From an uncultured Oscillibacter sp. (GTDB lineage: Bacteria; Bacillota; Clostridia; Oscillospirales; Oscillospiraceae), in the NCBI RefSeq assembly GCF_900544955.1, contig NZ_UQXD01000024.1, forward strand, positions 1 through 35,214: a stretch of DNA of 35,214 nt, written 5' to 3'. The translations under genes were made by a program, and so were the position numbers. The stretch's first letter is position 1; every line of letters starts with the position of its first letter. Shown here piece after piece: positions 1 through 9,476 of this stretch. The notes beneath the pieces are model-generated. The model worked only from the letters and a program-made list of their open reading frames with translations, did not search any database and had not been told where the DNA came from.

Positions 1-34
1 CCCGCCGGTATAGGCTCGCCGGAGGCGCCGCCTC

Positions 35-700
35 TTACAGATGGAAGCGCCGGGCGGCCTCTCCCCGGAAGGTCTGCCAGTGCAGCAGCACCATGGCTGC
101 CAGCAGAATCACCGACAGCCCCGTGCAGATCAGGGACGGGAGCATCACCCGCACCCTGCCCAGGGCTGCCAGGACGCCGGGCAGAAGCCCCAGGCTGCAC
201 ACCCCGGAAAAGGCCCCGGCAAAGGACTGCACCGGCAGCCGCAGCAGCACCGCCAGCAGCAGCATCATCAAAAGCCCCGTGGCGCACACGCAGGGCAGCA
301 CAAAGTCCAGCGACCAGCCCTGCCACCCGGCGGCCAGGTCCAAAAACACCCCCAGCGTGGGCACCAGCACCGTCTGCCAGGCGATGTTCTGGAGGATATC
401 CCGCCGGTAGGCGATCCCCACCGCCGCGGCCAGGAACACGCACAGCGCCCCCGCCGCCACAAACAGCGACCACCACACCCGGGTCCCCAGGGCGATGTTC
501 ACCAGGACGCACACGGTGGTGGCCGCCACGCCCAGCAGGGCCAGCAGCCGCAGCACCGTCTTTCCCGCGAAGCGGGGCTGCTCCAGCAGGGGGAACACCT
601 CGCTCTCCGGGTCGCCGGTCCCCTCCAGCACCCCGCCGCACAGGGGGCAGCAGCGCTTGACCCCCGCCACGCGCACCCTGCAATAGGGACATGTCTGCAT
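35..700 (-). CDS. Zinc-ribbon membrane protein (DUF6320-like)
   Basis: About 221 residues. The N-terminus has a four-cysteine zinc ribbon (CPYC and CPLC pairs in the first 25 residues). Roughly six hydrophobic segments follow from residue 45 to the end, so it is a small integral membrane protein with a cytoplasmic ribbon. Zinc-ribbon proteins of this layout next to an acetyltransferase-like gene are annotated DUF6320 in Firmicutes, which is recalled family knowledge. I prefer the ATG at 700 because GGAGG lies 7 nt upstream; a GTG at 706 overlaps the previous stop but would leave only 1 nt to the ribosome site. It is the last gene of the three-gene operon that starts at 2912. The function is unknown; the context suggests it works with the acetyltransferase-like protein. 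Confidence 0.75.
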   Translation of the reverse strand: MQTCPYCRVRVAGVKRCCPLCGGVLEGTGDPESEVFPLLEQPRFAGKTVLRLLALLGVAATTVCVLVNIALGTRVWWSLFVAAGALCVFLAAAVGIAYRRDILQNIAWQTVLVPTLGVFLDLAAGWQGWSLDFVLPCVCATGLLMMLLLAVLLRLPVQSFAGAFSGVCSLGLLPGVLAALGRVRVMLPSLICTGLSVILLAAMVLLHWQTFRGEAARRFHL

Positions 701-702
701 AC

Positions 703-1983
703 TCACGCCTCCTCCGTCTCCTCCGCATAAAAGCCGTTGCTGCGAATCTCCAGGTCAATTCCGTCCTCCGTCAGCAGGCGGAAAAACCGGCGCTGCACCT
801 CCGGGGACAGCAGCACCGAGGTGAAGCCCATATGAAAGCTCTTTCCAAAGGTGCAGGTGCAAAGCTGGGTGCAGTGGGTGGCCATAAAGGCACTGAAGCC
901 CTTCACATAGGGCGCAGCCGCCTCCGGCAGGCGGAACCGACCGATGTTGGACAGCGTGGCCGTCTCCCCCCAGGCCGCGACGTCACCGCTGAGCCGCAGA
1001 ATGGGGTTTTTCAGCACCAGGGGGATGGGCCGCAGCAGCGGATTGTGCTCCAGGGCGGAGAGGGCGTTCATCCGCTCCGCCAGGCGCTCCGCCGTCAACT
1101 GGCTGCGGAAGGTCTCGCTCACCGCCGCCACGATATCCGCAAAGTCGCCGCTCCGCTCCCGGAAATCATAGGTCACCCGGATGGTGCCAAAGAAGTTCCG
1201 CGCGGTGTCCGAGGGGAAGTAGCTCCGCAGGTCCACCGGCACCGTCAGCACCACCGGACGGCTCAAATCCCGGCTGCGCATCTCCTCCCGGATGGCGCGG
1301 ATCAGCGCGGCGCAGAGGTAGGCCGTCAGGGTGGCGCCGCAGCGGTGGGCGGCGGCCAGCACCTGCTCCACGTCCGCCACGCCCTCCAGGATGTTCAGCC
1401 CGCCGTCGCCCTGTCTGGCCCCCCGAAGGTGGTAGGCCCGCCGCTGCCCGCCGTACCGGCCGCCGTGGGGCTGGTAGTACTTGGCAAATCCGTCCTCCGT
1501 CCGGGCATAGACGGAGGCGCCGGGGGCCGGCGCCGCGGCCTCCTCCGGATGGCGCAGCGCCAGGTAGGCGGCAAGGAGGGCCTGGAAAAACGCGATGGCC
1601 CCGGAACCGTCGGAGAGCACGTGGAACACATCCAGGTTCACCTTCCCCCGCCACCAGCTCACCTCAAAGAGCAGCGCGTGGCTGCCGTGGTACAGCGGCG
1701 CGCAGGGCGGCGCGTGCTCCGGCACCACCCGCGGCTCCAGCGTGGACTGTTCCAGATAGTACCAGAACCCCCCCCGCCGCAGCACCATCCGCATGTGGGG
1801 GAACTGGACCACGGTTTTTTCCAGCGCCTTTTGCAGCAGCTCCGGCTCCACAGGCTCCGTCAGCTCGCAGGACAGGCGGAACACGCCGCTGTCCGCGCCG
1901 TGGGAGGTGGGGGGGAAAATCTTGGCCGCATTGTCCAGGCGGCTCCAGTTCAAAGGCCGCCGGTTTCGCTGCTTGTTTGACAC
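703..1983 (-). CDS. Alcohol acetyltransferase-like / condensation-fold protein
   Basis: 426 residues. The sequence HVLSDG at residues 121-126 matches the HxxxDG catalytic motif of the condensation, chloramphenicol-acetyltransferase and alcohol-acetyltransferase superfamily. The length fits one stand-alone condensation-type domain. The family normally moves an acyl group from CoA or a carrier protein to an alcohol or amine; the substrate here cannot be read from sequence. No signal peptide or membrane segment is visible. The start is GTG, with GCGAGG about 9 nt upstream, and lies 34 nt inside the esterase gene, so translation is probably coupled. The downstream ribbon gene begins at its stop. 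An esterase plus an acyltransferase suggests modification of a lipid or acylated small molecule (inference). Confidence 0.8.
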   Translation of the reverse strand: MSNKQRNRRPLNWSRLDNAAKIFPPTSHGADSGVFRLSCELTEPVEPELLQKALEKTVVQFPHMRMVLRRGGFWYYLEQSTLEPRVVPEHAPPCAPLYHGSHALLFEVSWWRGKVNLDVFHVLSDGSGAIAFFQALLAAYLALRHPEEAAAPAPGASVYARTEDGFAKYYQPHGGRYGGQRRAYHLRGARQGDGGLNILEGVADVEQVLAAAHRCGATLTAYLCAALIRAIREEMRSRDLSRPVVLTVPVDLRSYFPSDTARNFFGTIRVTYDFRERSGDFADIVAAVSETFRSQLTAERLAERMNALSALEHNPLLRPIPLVLKNPILRLSGDVAAWGETATLSNIGRFRLPEAAAPYVKGFSAFMATHCTQLCTCTFGKSFHMGFTSVLLSPEVQRRFFRLLTEDGIDLEIRSNGFYAEETEEA

Positions 1984-2912
1984 AATTCATCGCCTCGCTT
2001 CAGAAAGTCGTCAATCCACTCATAGGTCCGCCGCACCTGGGCAAACCGCAGCGGCAGGGAGAAGTAGCCGTGGAGGGCGTCCGGCATCCGGTGCATCGAC
2101 ACCTCCGCCCCCGCCGCCGCCAAGGCGGCGGCATAGGCCTCCCCCTCGTCCCGCAGGGGGTCGAACTCCGCCGTGATGACCAGCGTCCGGGGCTGGCGGG
2201 TCAAATCCCCCGCCAGCAGGGGGGCCAGATACGGGCTGCGGAGCTTCTCCGGGTCCCCGCCGCTGTACAGCTCGATGAAGTCCTCCACCCGCCGGGAGGT
2301 GAGCAGAAAGTCGGTGCCGTTCTCCCGGACGGAGGGGAAGGGGGAGGAGGGCGAGTGGTCCGGGTGGGTGGCGGGGTAGATGAGGATTTGCTGCTCCACC
2401 TGGAACTCCCCCCGGTCCCGGGCCAGCAGAGACACCGCCGCCGCCAGGTTCCCCCCGGCGGAGTCCCCGATCAGTGTGATGGACCGGGCGCGGACGCCCA
2501 GCTCCTCCGGATGGCGGTACACCGCCCGGGCGGCGACGTAGCAGTCCTCCAGCCCCTCGGGAAAGGGGGCCTCCGGCGCCAGGGCGTACTCCACCGAGGC
2601 CACCTGGCACCCGGTGCGCTTGGCCATGTTCCGGCACACCCGGTTGTAGGTGTCCACGTTCTCCACCACCCAGCCGCCGCCGTGGAAGAACAGCAGCAGC
2701 CTGCCGTTGGCCCCCTTGGGCGGCGTGTACAGCCGCACCCGGACCTCCCGGCCGTTCCGCTCGATCCGCCGGTCCCACATCTGGTACAGAGGGGCCAGCG
2801 GCGCCCGCATCTGCCGCAGCGCCCGCTCCACCTTGTAGGTTTTGTCCACCTCAATGGACGCCGGGTAGCTCAGTGCCCGCAGCGCGGCCCGTGCCGTCTT
2901 GCTAATCGCCAT
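1950..2912 (-). CDS. Alpha/beta hydrolase, HSL (family IV) esterase type
   Basis: 320 residues. It shows the HGGG oxyanion motif at residues 77-80 and the nucleophile elbow GDSAGG at 149-154 (Ser151). A later EFDPLRDEG segment supplies the acid, and DALHG supplies the histidine. Together these mark the hormone-sensitive-lipase-like carboxylesterase family. No signal peptide is seen, so it is cytoplasmic. An upstream in-frame reading extends to 3704, but that part is low-complexity Arg/Gly/Pro and overlaps another reading frame of a pseudogene. The ATG at 2912, preceded by AAGAGGAA 8-9 nt upstream, is the real start. It is the first gene of the operon with the acetyltransferase-like and ribbon genes. 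The natural ester substrate is unknown. Confidence 0.85.
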   Translation of the reverse strand: MAISKTARAALRALSYPASIEVDKTYKVERALRQMRAPLAPLYQMWDRRIERNGREVRVRLYTPPKGANGRLLLFFHGGGWVVENVDTYNRVCRNMAKRTGCQVASVEYALAPEAPFPEGLEDCYVAARAVYRHPEELGVRARSITLIGDSAGGNLAAAVSLLARDRGEFQVEQQILIYPATHPDHSPSSPFPSVRENGTDFLLTSRRVEDFIELYSGGDPEKLRSPYLAPLLAGDLTRQPRTLVITAEFDPLRDEGEAYAAALAAAGAEVSMHRMPDALHGYFSLPLRFAQVRRTYEWIDDFLKRGDELCQTSSETGGL

Positions 2913-2943
2913 GCAAGCGTTCCTCTTTTCCTGTAATGGAATC

Positions 2944-2949
2944 AGTATA
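2944..2949 (-). promoter_or_regulatory. Candidate -10 element for the esterase operon
   Basis: TATACT on the minus strand lies about 32 nt upstream of the esterase ATG and matches the sigma-A -10 box at five of six bases. No good -35 hexamer stands 16-18 nt upstream, so this is a weak call. Confidence 0.3.
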
Positions 2950-3195
2950 TCACGTTTCCTCCTCCAATACCAGAGCGCCTTTTCCGCCGGGCGTGTCCCG
3001 TATTCCGCCCCCGCCGCCGGAATTCCCCTGGGAAACCGCCCGGTTTTCCGCGCCTGCCCCAAACTTGAAAAACCGGCTGGTTCCCTGTGGGCACAAATGC
3101 TTCCAGCCGTCCCCTGAAAAGCGGCGGCATACCTCCCAGCAGCGAAGCTGCCGTCTGTGTCCCGGGGCGCCGCCCGCCTTCGAGGCATACCGGAA

Positions 3196-3233
3196 GGGCG
3201 CCGGTGTCTCCACCGGCGCCCCGCTCTTTTATT
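3196..3233 (+). terminator. Rho-independent terminator-like hairpin
   Basis: GGGCGCCGGT (3196-3205) pairs perfectly with ACCGGCGCCC (3212-3221) around a 6-nt loop, followed by a T-rich tract (GCTCTTTTATT). The T tract lies on the plus strand, although no plus-strand gene precedes it. It may be a leftover of rearrangement or act on antisense transcripts. Confidence 0.55.
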
Positions 3234-3415
3234 CCTCCCGCCTGCCGGCAAGGGCGCTCCGCCCCTGCCGGCGCCGCTCGGGATATCCCGGCTGGATCGC
3301 CTCTTCGCGGCTGGAAACGGCTGCCTTCGCCGCACAGTCCGCGCCGCCGGGCCGGATACCGGAGGCACGTCCCTCTCCGGTATCCTCCCGAGGGCCCGCA
3401 GCCTCCTCCCGCCGG

Positions 3416-4778
3416 TCAGCCGGAGGCCCGGCGGATCTCCAGCCGCCCCACAAGGGCCCGGACCTGCGCCCCCTCCGCCAAAAGCGCCTCCCAGTCCTCG
3501 GAGAACGCCGCCAGGTCCCCCTGCCGCAGGTGTTCCTCCATCCGTTGGGCCCCCTCCGCGTACGCCCCCCGTCCAGCCCCGCTTCCCCAAACCGCAGCAG
3601 CGCAAAGGGATAGCCCCAGGCCACCAGCTCCGCCAGCCTGCCGCAGCACTCCCGAACCGCGGCCAGGGGGCACTCCCGCCGGATGAAGCGCAGTAGGATC
3701 TCAAAGCAGAGGCAGCTGCGCCGGCGCTCCCTGGCCCGGGCCAGCTCCGCCTCCAGCGCCGCCAGCACCACGCTGCGGATGGTCAGCGCCAGCAGCTGCA
3801 AACTCTCCCGGTACAGCCGTAGGCCCTCCCGCAGCTCTCCGGCCTGGAGGGATCGCCCGGGGCGGCCTCCATCCGCATCTGCGTGCCCTTCCCCTGGTAG
3901 GATCGCGTCAATCCCAGTTCCTCCAGCAGCGCCAGCGTCCTGCGCAGGGTGGCCAGCGTCACCCCGTATCGCCGTTCCATCTGCGGAAGGGAGGGCAGGT
4001 AGCTGCCCTTTGGATACGTCCCGTACAGGATCTCGCGGATCAGCAAAGACGCCAGCGTGTACCGCATCTGAGGCCGCTGCCGGTAGATGTTTCACCGGAA
4101 GGGGATGGGCTCCGCCGGCGCCAGGCGATGCGCCCGGGCCGCCTGCTCCGCAAACGCCAGCAGGCCCCGCACTCCCTCGCCGTCCGCAAGTCCCCTCTCG
4201 CCCCTGTCCCCCTGGATCCGGAGACTTGGGGGGAGATCCGGAAGCACCGGATTCTCCCGCTCCGCAAAATAGGGATAGCGCAGATAGCGGACGCCCTCCA
4301 GGAACTAATTCAGCAGCAGCTGGTTATCCCAAAACCGCAGAATCCCCGCAAAGACCTCCGCCGCCGGCGCGGCCCGCAGGCTCCGGCGCAGCCGCTCCTG
4401 CTCCCTGGGGTTCAGCCGGCGGAGCGTGGCCTCTCAAAACGGGACGGCGAGGAGGCGCTCCGCCGCCAAAAGGTCCAAAATGCCCGCTTTCCGCGGCGCG
4501 AAATACCTCGCCGCCGTCTCCGCCACCTGGGCGGCGTCCGCCTGAAAGACCACCCGCGCAGGCCGCCGGGCACCGGTTTCCACAAGCCCCTCCGCCTCCA
4601 GCATGGCCAGCGCGGAGCGCACCGTGGTCCGCCCCAGGCGGAAGGCGGCGCAGATGGCGGAAATGGGCGGCAGGCTGTCGCCGCGGCGATAATACCCAAA
4701 CCGGATTTGGGCCTCGTAATACTCATAAAGCAGCCGGTGCAGGCCCTTGTCCCTCTGCATGGCGTCTCTCCGGTCCAT
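3416..4778 (-). pseudogene. Decayed tandem-GntR (two winged-helix) transcriptional regulator
   Basis: One reading frame from ATG 4778 encodes a GntR-type winged helix (LGRTTVRSALAMLEAEGLV about 45-65 residues in). It then stops at TGA 4434-4436, TAG 4305-4307 and TGA 4092-4094. Between and after these stops the same frame still reads as sensible protein (EATLRRLNPREQERLRRS, then FLEGVRYLRYPYFAERENP). After the last stop it enters a second GntR-type winged helix (YLPSLPQMERRYGVTLATLR, about 3990-4050). Sense then moves to another frame near 3850-3870 (LQAGELREGLRLYRESLQLL) and back near the six-C run at about 3566-3571, ending QVRALVGRLEIRRASG at 3416. The intact product would have been roughly 450 residues with two DNA-binding domains, an unusual GntR layout. 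All three stops can come from C-to-T changes (CGA or CAG). It is probably not functional. Confidence 0.75.
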
Positions 4779-4796
4779 GTCTCCTGCGATCCCTCT

Positions 4797-7700
4797 CTAC
4801 TCGTGTCTCCCGCCCGTCTCCTCCGGCCCATGCAGGTAGCGGCGCAGCAGATTTTGCAGCTCCCCCACGTGAATGGGCTTGGAGAAATGGGCATTCATGC
4901 CCGCCCGGAGGGCGGAGCGCACGTCCTCCTCCATCGCGTTGGCCGTCATGGCCACAATCGGGATGTCGGCGGCATCCGGCCGGTCCAGCCCGCGGATGGC
5001 CCGCGCCGCCGCGTACCCGTCCATCACCGGCATCTGGATGTCCATAAAAATGAGGTCGTAATAGCCCGCCGCGGCGTCGGCCACCATCCGGACCGCCTCC
5101 GCGCCGTTGTGGGCCTCCTCCACCGCCGCGCCGGTCTCCTCCAGCAGTACCCGGGCGATCTCCCGGTTCATGGCGTTGTCCTCCACCAGAAGCACCCGGC
5201 TGCCAGTGCAGTCCATCCACCCGGAGGCCTGTTCCTCCGCCGCAGGCGCCCCGCCGCTTAGGTCCCGGAGCGCCTCGCACAGCCGGGAGCGGTAAAACGG
5301 CTTGGGGAGAAACAGGGTGACGCCGTCCGTCCGGGTCTCCGGCCACTCCCCGGCCGTCAGCCCCACCACGGGGAGGGCCGCCCCCGCCCCATCGCGGATG
5401 CGCCGGACCGTCTCCGCACCGTCCAGCCCCGGCTGGTCCCAGTCCAGGAGGACCAGGCCAAAGGGGTCCGCCGTGCCGACGGCCTGCGCAACCAGCCGGG
5501 CCGCCGTCCCGCAGTCGGCGCGCTCCGCCCGCAGCCCCGCGCTCTTCAGCAGCGCCGCCGCGTTTTCACCGGTCTTTTCGTCGCCGTCCACCACCAGGCA
5601 GCGGACCCCCGCCCACTCCGGAGGGAGATCCTCCCCTCCGGCGTCCCGGGTCCGCAGGGGCAACGTCACGGTAAACACCGATCCCTCGCCCAGGCGGCTT
5701 TGCACATGGATATCGCCGCCCATCATATCCACCAGGTTCTTGGTGATGGCCAGGCCCAGCCCCGTCCCGGCGGCCTTGCCGGAGGCGGCCTCCTGCTCCC
5801 GCTCAAAGGGCTGGTACAGCTTTTGCAAAAAGGCCTCGCTCATTCCGTCGCCGGTGTCTGCGCACCGGAACACATAGTTCTGATACCCCTTTCGGCGGCT
5901 GTCCTCCTGCCGCACCTCCACAGAGACCTGGCCGCCCTCCGGCGTGTACTTCACGGCGTTGCTCAGAATGTTGAGGTACACCTGCCGGATGCGCAGCGGG
6001 TCGCCCACCACGTCCTCGTCCCTCATGGCCGCCAGCTGCATCTGCAACTCCACCTGGCCCGCCGCCGCCTGGGGCCGCAGCAGCTCCAGCACCTCCGACG
6101 CCAGCGCCGCCAGATTGAGGGGCTCCTCCCGGAGGGAGAGCTTTCCGCTCTCGATTTTGGACATGTCCAGAATGTCGTTGATGAGCTCCAGCAGGTGCTG
6201 GCTGGACAGGTCGATTTTCCGCAGGCACTCCGCCACCCGGCCGGGCTCGCCCAGATGGGTCGCCGCAATCTCCGTCATGCCCACAATGGCGTTCATGGGG
6301 GTGCGGATGTCGTGGCTCATGTTGGACAGGAACTGGCTTTTCGCCAGGCTGGCCGCCTTGGCGTTTTCCAGGGCGCTCTCCAGCGCCTGGCGCTGCCGGG
6401 TCTCCTCATAGCGCTGCTCGTCGATCCGGCGGGAAAGTAAAATGGCCAGCTTCTCGTCCGAATAGGGATTGTCCACGGAGATGATCTGGATGGAGGTCCA
6501 GTGGTACTGCCCGTCGGTGAGCTGCTGGCGCACCTCCCAAAAGGTCTCGTTCCGCTCCTGTCCCAGGCTCTCCAGCAGGCGCTCCGGCGCAAAGCGCCGC
6601 CGGAATCCCTCCGCGTAGTCCGGATGGATGGTCCCGCTGAATTCCCGGTAGAGCTGGCTGTAGCTCGTCTGCCCGCCCATATGGACCATGAGTCCCTGTT
6701 GAACATAGAGAAACTTCAGCGTGTCCCTGGTCAGGTTCAGGCTGATGATCACGGGATAGGCATTGGAGATCGCCCGGACCAGCATGGTGCGCTCCTGCAG
6801 CATCTCCCGCTCCGCCGCCTCCTCCGCCAGCTTTTCCGCCGTACTGTCGTGGAAGGTGGCAATCAGGACGGGGGTTTCGTCCTCGTCCAGCGTCTTTTCC
6901 ACCAGGCCGGCAATCCAGAAGAGGGTGCCGTCGGCCCGCACCGCGCGGCTTTCAAAGCGGTTCTTCCCGCCGGAGGCCGCCGTGGCCCGCATCAGCTCCG
7001 CCACGGCCGCATAGTCGTCCGGATGGATCGCACTTTGCAGGTGGCCCTTCCGGGGCGCGTCGGTTGAGACGTCCTGGGGATAGCCCAGGAGGCGCAGCCC
7101 CTCCTGGTTCAGCTGCAAAAAGCGGTAGGGCGCGTCCACGGTCAGCAGGGCGATGCCCTCCGGCACCGCGTTGTACAGGTGGCCGATGTAGTCCGCCTGG
7201 CTGCGCAGGCGGCGGTTGGCGCGGTTGGCGTACCGGAAATACACGGCCACCAGCAGGGCGATGCCCAGCACAATCCCCGCCACCAGCGTGAAGGTGCGGG
7301 TGAGAATCTCATTGGTCTGCGCGTTCACCACGTCCCGGGGGATCATGGAGAGGAGGTACCAGTCGGAGCCAAGTCCCAGGGGGATATAGCAGAACACCGT
7401 GTCCGCCCCCTGGTAGGCGAAGACCGCCCAGCCCATCCTGCCCGCGCGCAGGGACTCCCGGAACCGGCCCAGGCTGTCCGGGTCGTTGGCCTCCTCCGGC
7501 AGCATGTCGAAGAGGTTCTGGATGGTTTTGTTGCTGTTGGGGTGGGGCGGGCGGATCAGGATGTCTCCCCCGGTGTTCATCACATAGGAGAAGCCCGCGT
7601 CGTGGTAGAAGGAAACGGTGAAGCTGTCCACAATCCCGTCCACCTCGTACTCCTTCAGCAGGTACCCCACGGCCCCGTTTTTCAGCTTGATCCGCTGGTA

Positions 7701-8150
7701 GAGGTTGAAGACATTGACGCCCGTAACGGTGCTGATATGGGGGTCGATGATTCCGCTCTCGGCGCCGGTTTCGGGCAGCAGCCCCACTGCCGCCTCATCC
7801 AGGGGCGCTCCGACGGGGAAGGAAGTGCCGTCTGTCAAATACAGGCTGATGCCGCCGTCCACATGCCCATAGTCGTCCACCACCTCGTTCAGCGCGTCCG
7901 CCTGGGCGGCGGAGAGCGTGCCGAGATAGGCGGCTACCGCCCCCATGGACCGGTACTCGCCCTCCAACTGCACCCGCAGGGTGTTGCTCCCCTGCTGGGT
8001 GCTCTCCAAAATGGTGGTGATGGACTGCTGCCAGAGCTGCTCCTGGACCGTAGCGACAAAAAAGACGGCCATGCCGCCCAGGAGGGCGATTACGGCGAGG
8101 GCCATCAGCGTGATGCCGGCCTTGCCCCTCTGTGCCAGTTCTCTCTTCAT
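4797..8150 (-). CDS. Membrane hybrid sensor histidine kinase (sensor-PAS-HisKA-HATPase-REC-REC)
   Basis: 1117 residues. TM1 is at about 12-34, followed by an extracytoplasmic sensor domain (35-285, dCache-like by size) and TM2 (287-305). A PAS domain spans about 320-440 (LNQEGLRLLGYP, RADGTLFWIAG), and a second PAS-like block follows (about 455-575). HisKA has the phospho-accepting His613 in MSHDIRTPMN. HATPase_c has NILSNAVKY, DTGDGMS and GTGLGLAI. The first receiver is atypical (VVDGDEKTG, LLDWDQPGLDG); the second is canonical (VEDNAMNRE, FMDIQMPVMDG, KPI). The ATG at 8150 overlaps the TGA of the solute-binding-protein gene (ATGA); an in-frame extension to 8246 runs inside that gene and is rejected. 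It is the last gene of the signalling operon. The lipoprotein encoded just upstream probably presents ligand to this sensor domain (inference). Confidence 0.92.
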   Translation of the reverse strand: MKRELAQRGKAGITLMALAVIALLGGMAVFFVATVQEQLWQQSITTILESTQQGSNTLRVQLEGEYRSMGAVAAYLGTLSAAQADALNEVVDDYGHVDGGISLYLTDGTSFPVGAPLDEAAVGLLPETGAESGIIDPHISTVTGVNVFNLYQRIKLKNGAVGYLLKEYEVDGIVDSFTVSFYHDAGFSYVMNTGGDILIRPPHPNSNKTIQNLFDMLPEEANDPDSLGRFRESLRAGRMGWAVFAYQGADTVFCYIPLGLGSDWYLLSMIPRDVVNAQTNEILTRTFTLVAGIVLGIALLVAVYFRYANRANRRLRSQADYIGHLYNAVPEGIALLTVDAPYRFLQLNQEGLRLLGYPQDVSTDAPRKGHLQSAIHPDDYAAVAELMRATAASGGKNRFESRAVRADGTLFWIAGLVEKTLDEDETPVLIATFHDSTAEKLAEEAAEREMLQERTMLVRAISNAYPVIISLNLTRDTLKFLYVQQGLMVHMGGQTSYSQLYREFSGTIHPDYAEGFRRRFAPERLLESLGQERNETFWEVRQQLTDGQYHWTSIQIISVDNPYSDEKLAILLSRRIDEQRYEETRQRQALESALENAKAASLAKSQFLSNMSHDIRTPMNAIVGMTEIAATHLGEPGRVAECLRKIDLSSQHLLELINDILDMSKIESGKLSLREEPLNLAALASEVLELLRPQAAAGQVELQMQLAAMRDEDVVGDPLRIRQVYLNILSNAVKYTPEGGQVSVEVRQEDSRRKGYQNYVFRCADTGDGMSEAFLQKLYQPFEREQEAASGKAAGTGLGLAITKNLVDMMGGDIHVQSRLGEGSVFTVTLPLRTRDAGGEDLPPEWAGVRCLVVDGDEKTGENAAALLKSAGLRAERADCGTAARLVAQAVGTADPFGLVLLDWDQPGLDGAETVRRIRDGAGAALPVVGLTAGEWPETRTDGVTLFLPKPFYRSRLCEALRDLSGGAPAAEEQASGWMDCTGSRVLLVEDNAMNREIARVLLEETGAAVEEAHNGAEAVRMVADAAAGYYDLIFMDIQMPVMDGYAAARAIRGLDRPDAADIPIVAMTANAMEEDVRSALRAGMNAHFSKPIHVGELQNLLRRYLHGPEETGGRHE

Positions 8151-9412
8151 GGCTCCCTCCCCCCCTGCCGGTCCATCCAGTCCATGGCGGCCTCCAGCGG
8201 TTCTCCCTCCAGCAGCATCCGCGACGCCTCGGCGGTGATGCTCCAAATCGGCAGTTCCAGCAGCCCGTCGCTGCCGATCACCGTCCGTCCCTCCGTGTAA
8301 CAGGGACGGAGGGCCCGGACCGCCAAAACGGAGGAAGAGGTGTCCCCCTCCAGAGGACAGAAGGAGGACTGCTGGTCCGCAAACCGGTGGATGTTCTCCT
8401 CCTGAGTAAAATATTCCACAAATTTCAAGGCGGCGTCCAAGTGCTCGCTGTCGGCGTTGACGCTCAGGCGGGTGTCCGGGTTGATGACCAGCAGGGCGCC
8501 GTCCTCCAGTACCGGAAGGGGCACCACCTCAAACGCAAACCCCGGCGCCATGCTCTCCACCCGCCCGGCGGCCCAGGCCCCCGTCAGCAGGAAGGGGGCC
8601 TCCCCCTTGGCGAACTCCTCCAGGTCATCCGACGTCTTTTTGGTGACCAGCGCCCTCTCGGCGTCCACATACCCCCGGTCGATCAGCGCCTTCACCAGGG
8701 CAAAGCCGTCCTCCAGATACCCGCTCAGCGGCGTCTCCCCGCTGTTGAGGCGCTCAAACACCTCCGCCTGCCGGTTCTCCTGATACACCTGGTAAAACCC
8801 CCGGCCGATGGCCAGCGTCTTCAGAGAGATATCGTTGTTGGCGACGATGGGCGTGATGCCCTGCCGGGCGAAGGCGGCGCAGGCCGCCTCCCACTCCGGA
8901 AGCGTCCCGGGAACCGCCTGCCCCCATTCCTCCAGCAGGTCCAGATTGCAGTACAGGCCGAAGACGGACACGGTGGTGGGCACCCAATGAATCCCGCCGT
9001 CCCCCTCCATCTGGCCGCGCATCTGCTCGGTATAGCGGGGAATCACGGAGAGACCGGACAGATCCGCCAGCTGCCCGGCTGCCTCCAGCTCCAGCAGGGT
9101 GTCGTGATCGACCATGAACACGTCGTTTCCGTGGTGGGAGGCCATCCGCTTGCGCAGGGCCTCATAGTAGTCGCTGCCCTTCATGCTCTCGTAGGAAACC
9201 CGGATGTCCGTGTGCTCCGCCATGAAGCCGGAGAGAATCTCCTCGATGACCGCTACGTTTTCCGGCTCGTACTTGTTGCCGAAAAAGGTGATGCTGGTCA
9301 CCTCCCGGTTCGGGTCCTCATAGCTGGCCACCTCGTTTTTTCTGCCGCATCCCGTGGGCAGCGCCAACACCAGCGCCAGAACCAGCAGCAGCCCCATCCA
9401 TCTCTTCTTCAT
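8147..9412 (-). CDS. Family 1 extracellular solute-binding lipoprotein
   Basis: 421 residues. An N-terminal lipoprotein signal (MKKRWMGLLL, then a hydrophobic run) ends in LPTGC, making Cys22 the likely lipidated residue. Proline at -3 of the lipobox is unusual. The body resembles sugar-type ABC solute-binding proteins: VTSITFF near the start, VPTTVSVFGLYCN, and a C-terminal LKFVEYFTQEEN segment. No ABC permease or ATPase gene is adjacent. It sits between an Hpt protein and a membrane histidine kinase and overlaps the kinase start. It therefore more likely acts as a ligand sensor or co-receptor for that kinase than as a transporter subunit (inference). Ligand unknown. Confidence 0.85.
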   Translation of the reverse strand: MKKRWMGLLLVLALVLALPTGCGRKNEVASYEDPNREVTSITFFGNKYEPENVAVIEEILSGFMAEHTDIRVSYESMKGSDYYEALRKRMASHHGNDVFMVDHDTLLELEAAGQLADLSGLSVIPRYTEQMRGQMEGDGGIHWVPTTVSVFGLYCNLDLLEEWGQAVPGTLPEWEAACAAFARQGITPIVANNDISLKTLAIGRGFYQVYQENRQAEVFERLNSGETPLSGYLEDGFALVKALIDRGYVDAERALVTKKTSDDLEEFAKGEAPFLLTGAWAAGRVESMAPGFAFEVVPLPVLEDGALLVINPDTRLSVNADSEHLDAALKFVEYFTQEENIHRFADQQSSFCPLEGDTSSSVLAVRALRPCYTEGRTVIGSDGLLELPIWSITAEASRMLLEGEPLEAAMDWMDRQGGREP

Positions 9413-9476
9413 TGCAACCCCATTCTCTGTTCAGCATCCGGCCCGGGGCCGGGCACAGCGCTCCCCGCCGGGGGGA

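Larger units (their letters stand above)
2913..3415. other. Intergenic region between the esterase operon and the GntR pseudogene
   Basis: About 500 bases without a credible gene. Open frames here are Arg/Pro/Gly-rich shadows. The stretch holds the candidate promoter near 2944 and the hairpin with a T tract at 3196-3233. I see nothing else in it. Confidence 0.5.

Noticed and set aside
35..730. Plus-strand 229-codon frame opposite the zinc-ribbon gene
   Set aside because: It is Gln/His/Pro-rich shadow sequence; the minus strand has CxxC pairs and membrane helices.
2913..3704. N-terminal extension of the esterase to 584 residues
   Set aside because: The extra part is Arg/Gly/Pro low complexity; a good ribosome site and motif spacing place the start at 2912.
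4092..4436. Recoding (selenocysteine or readthrough) at the TGA/TAG codons of the GntR gene
   Set aside because: Three different stops plus two frameshifts in one gene fit decay; no SECIS-like hairpin was evident after the TGAs.
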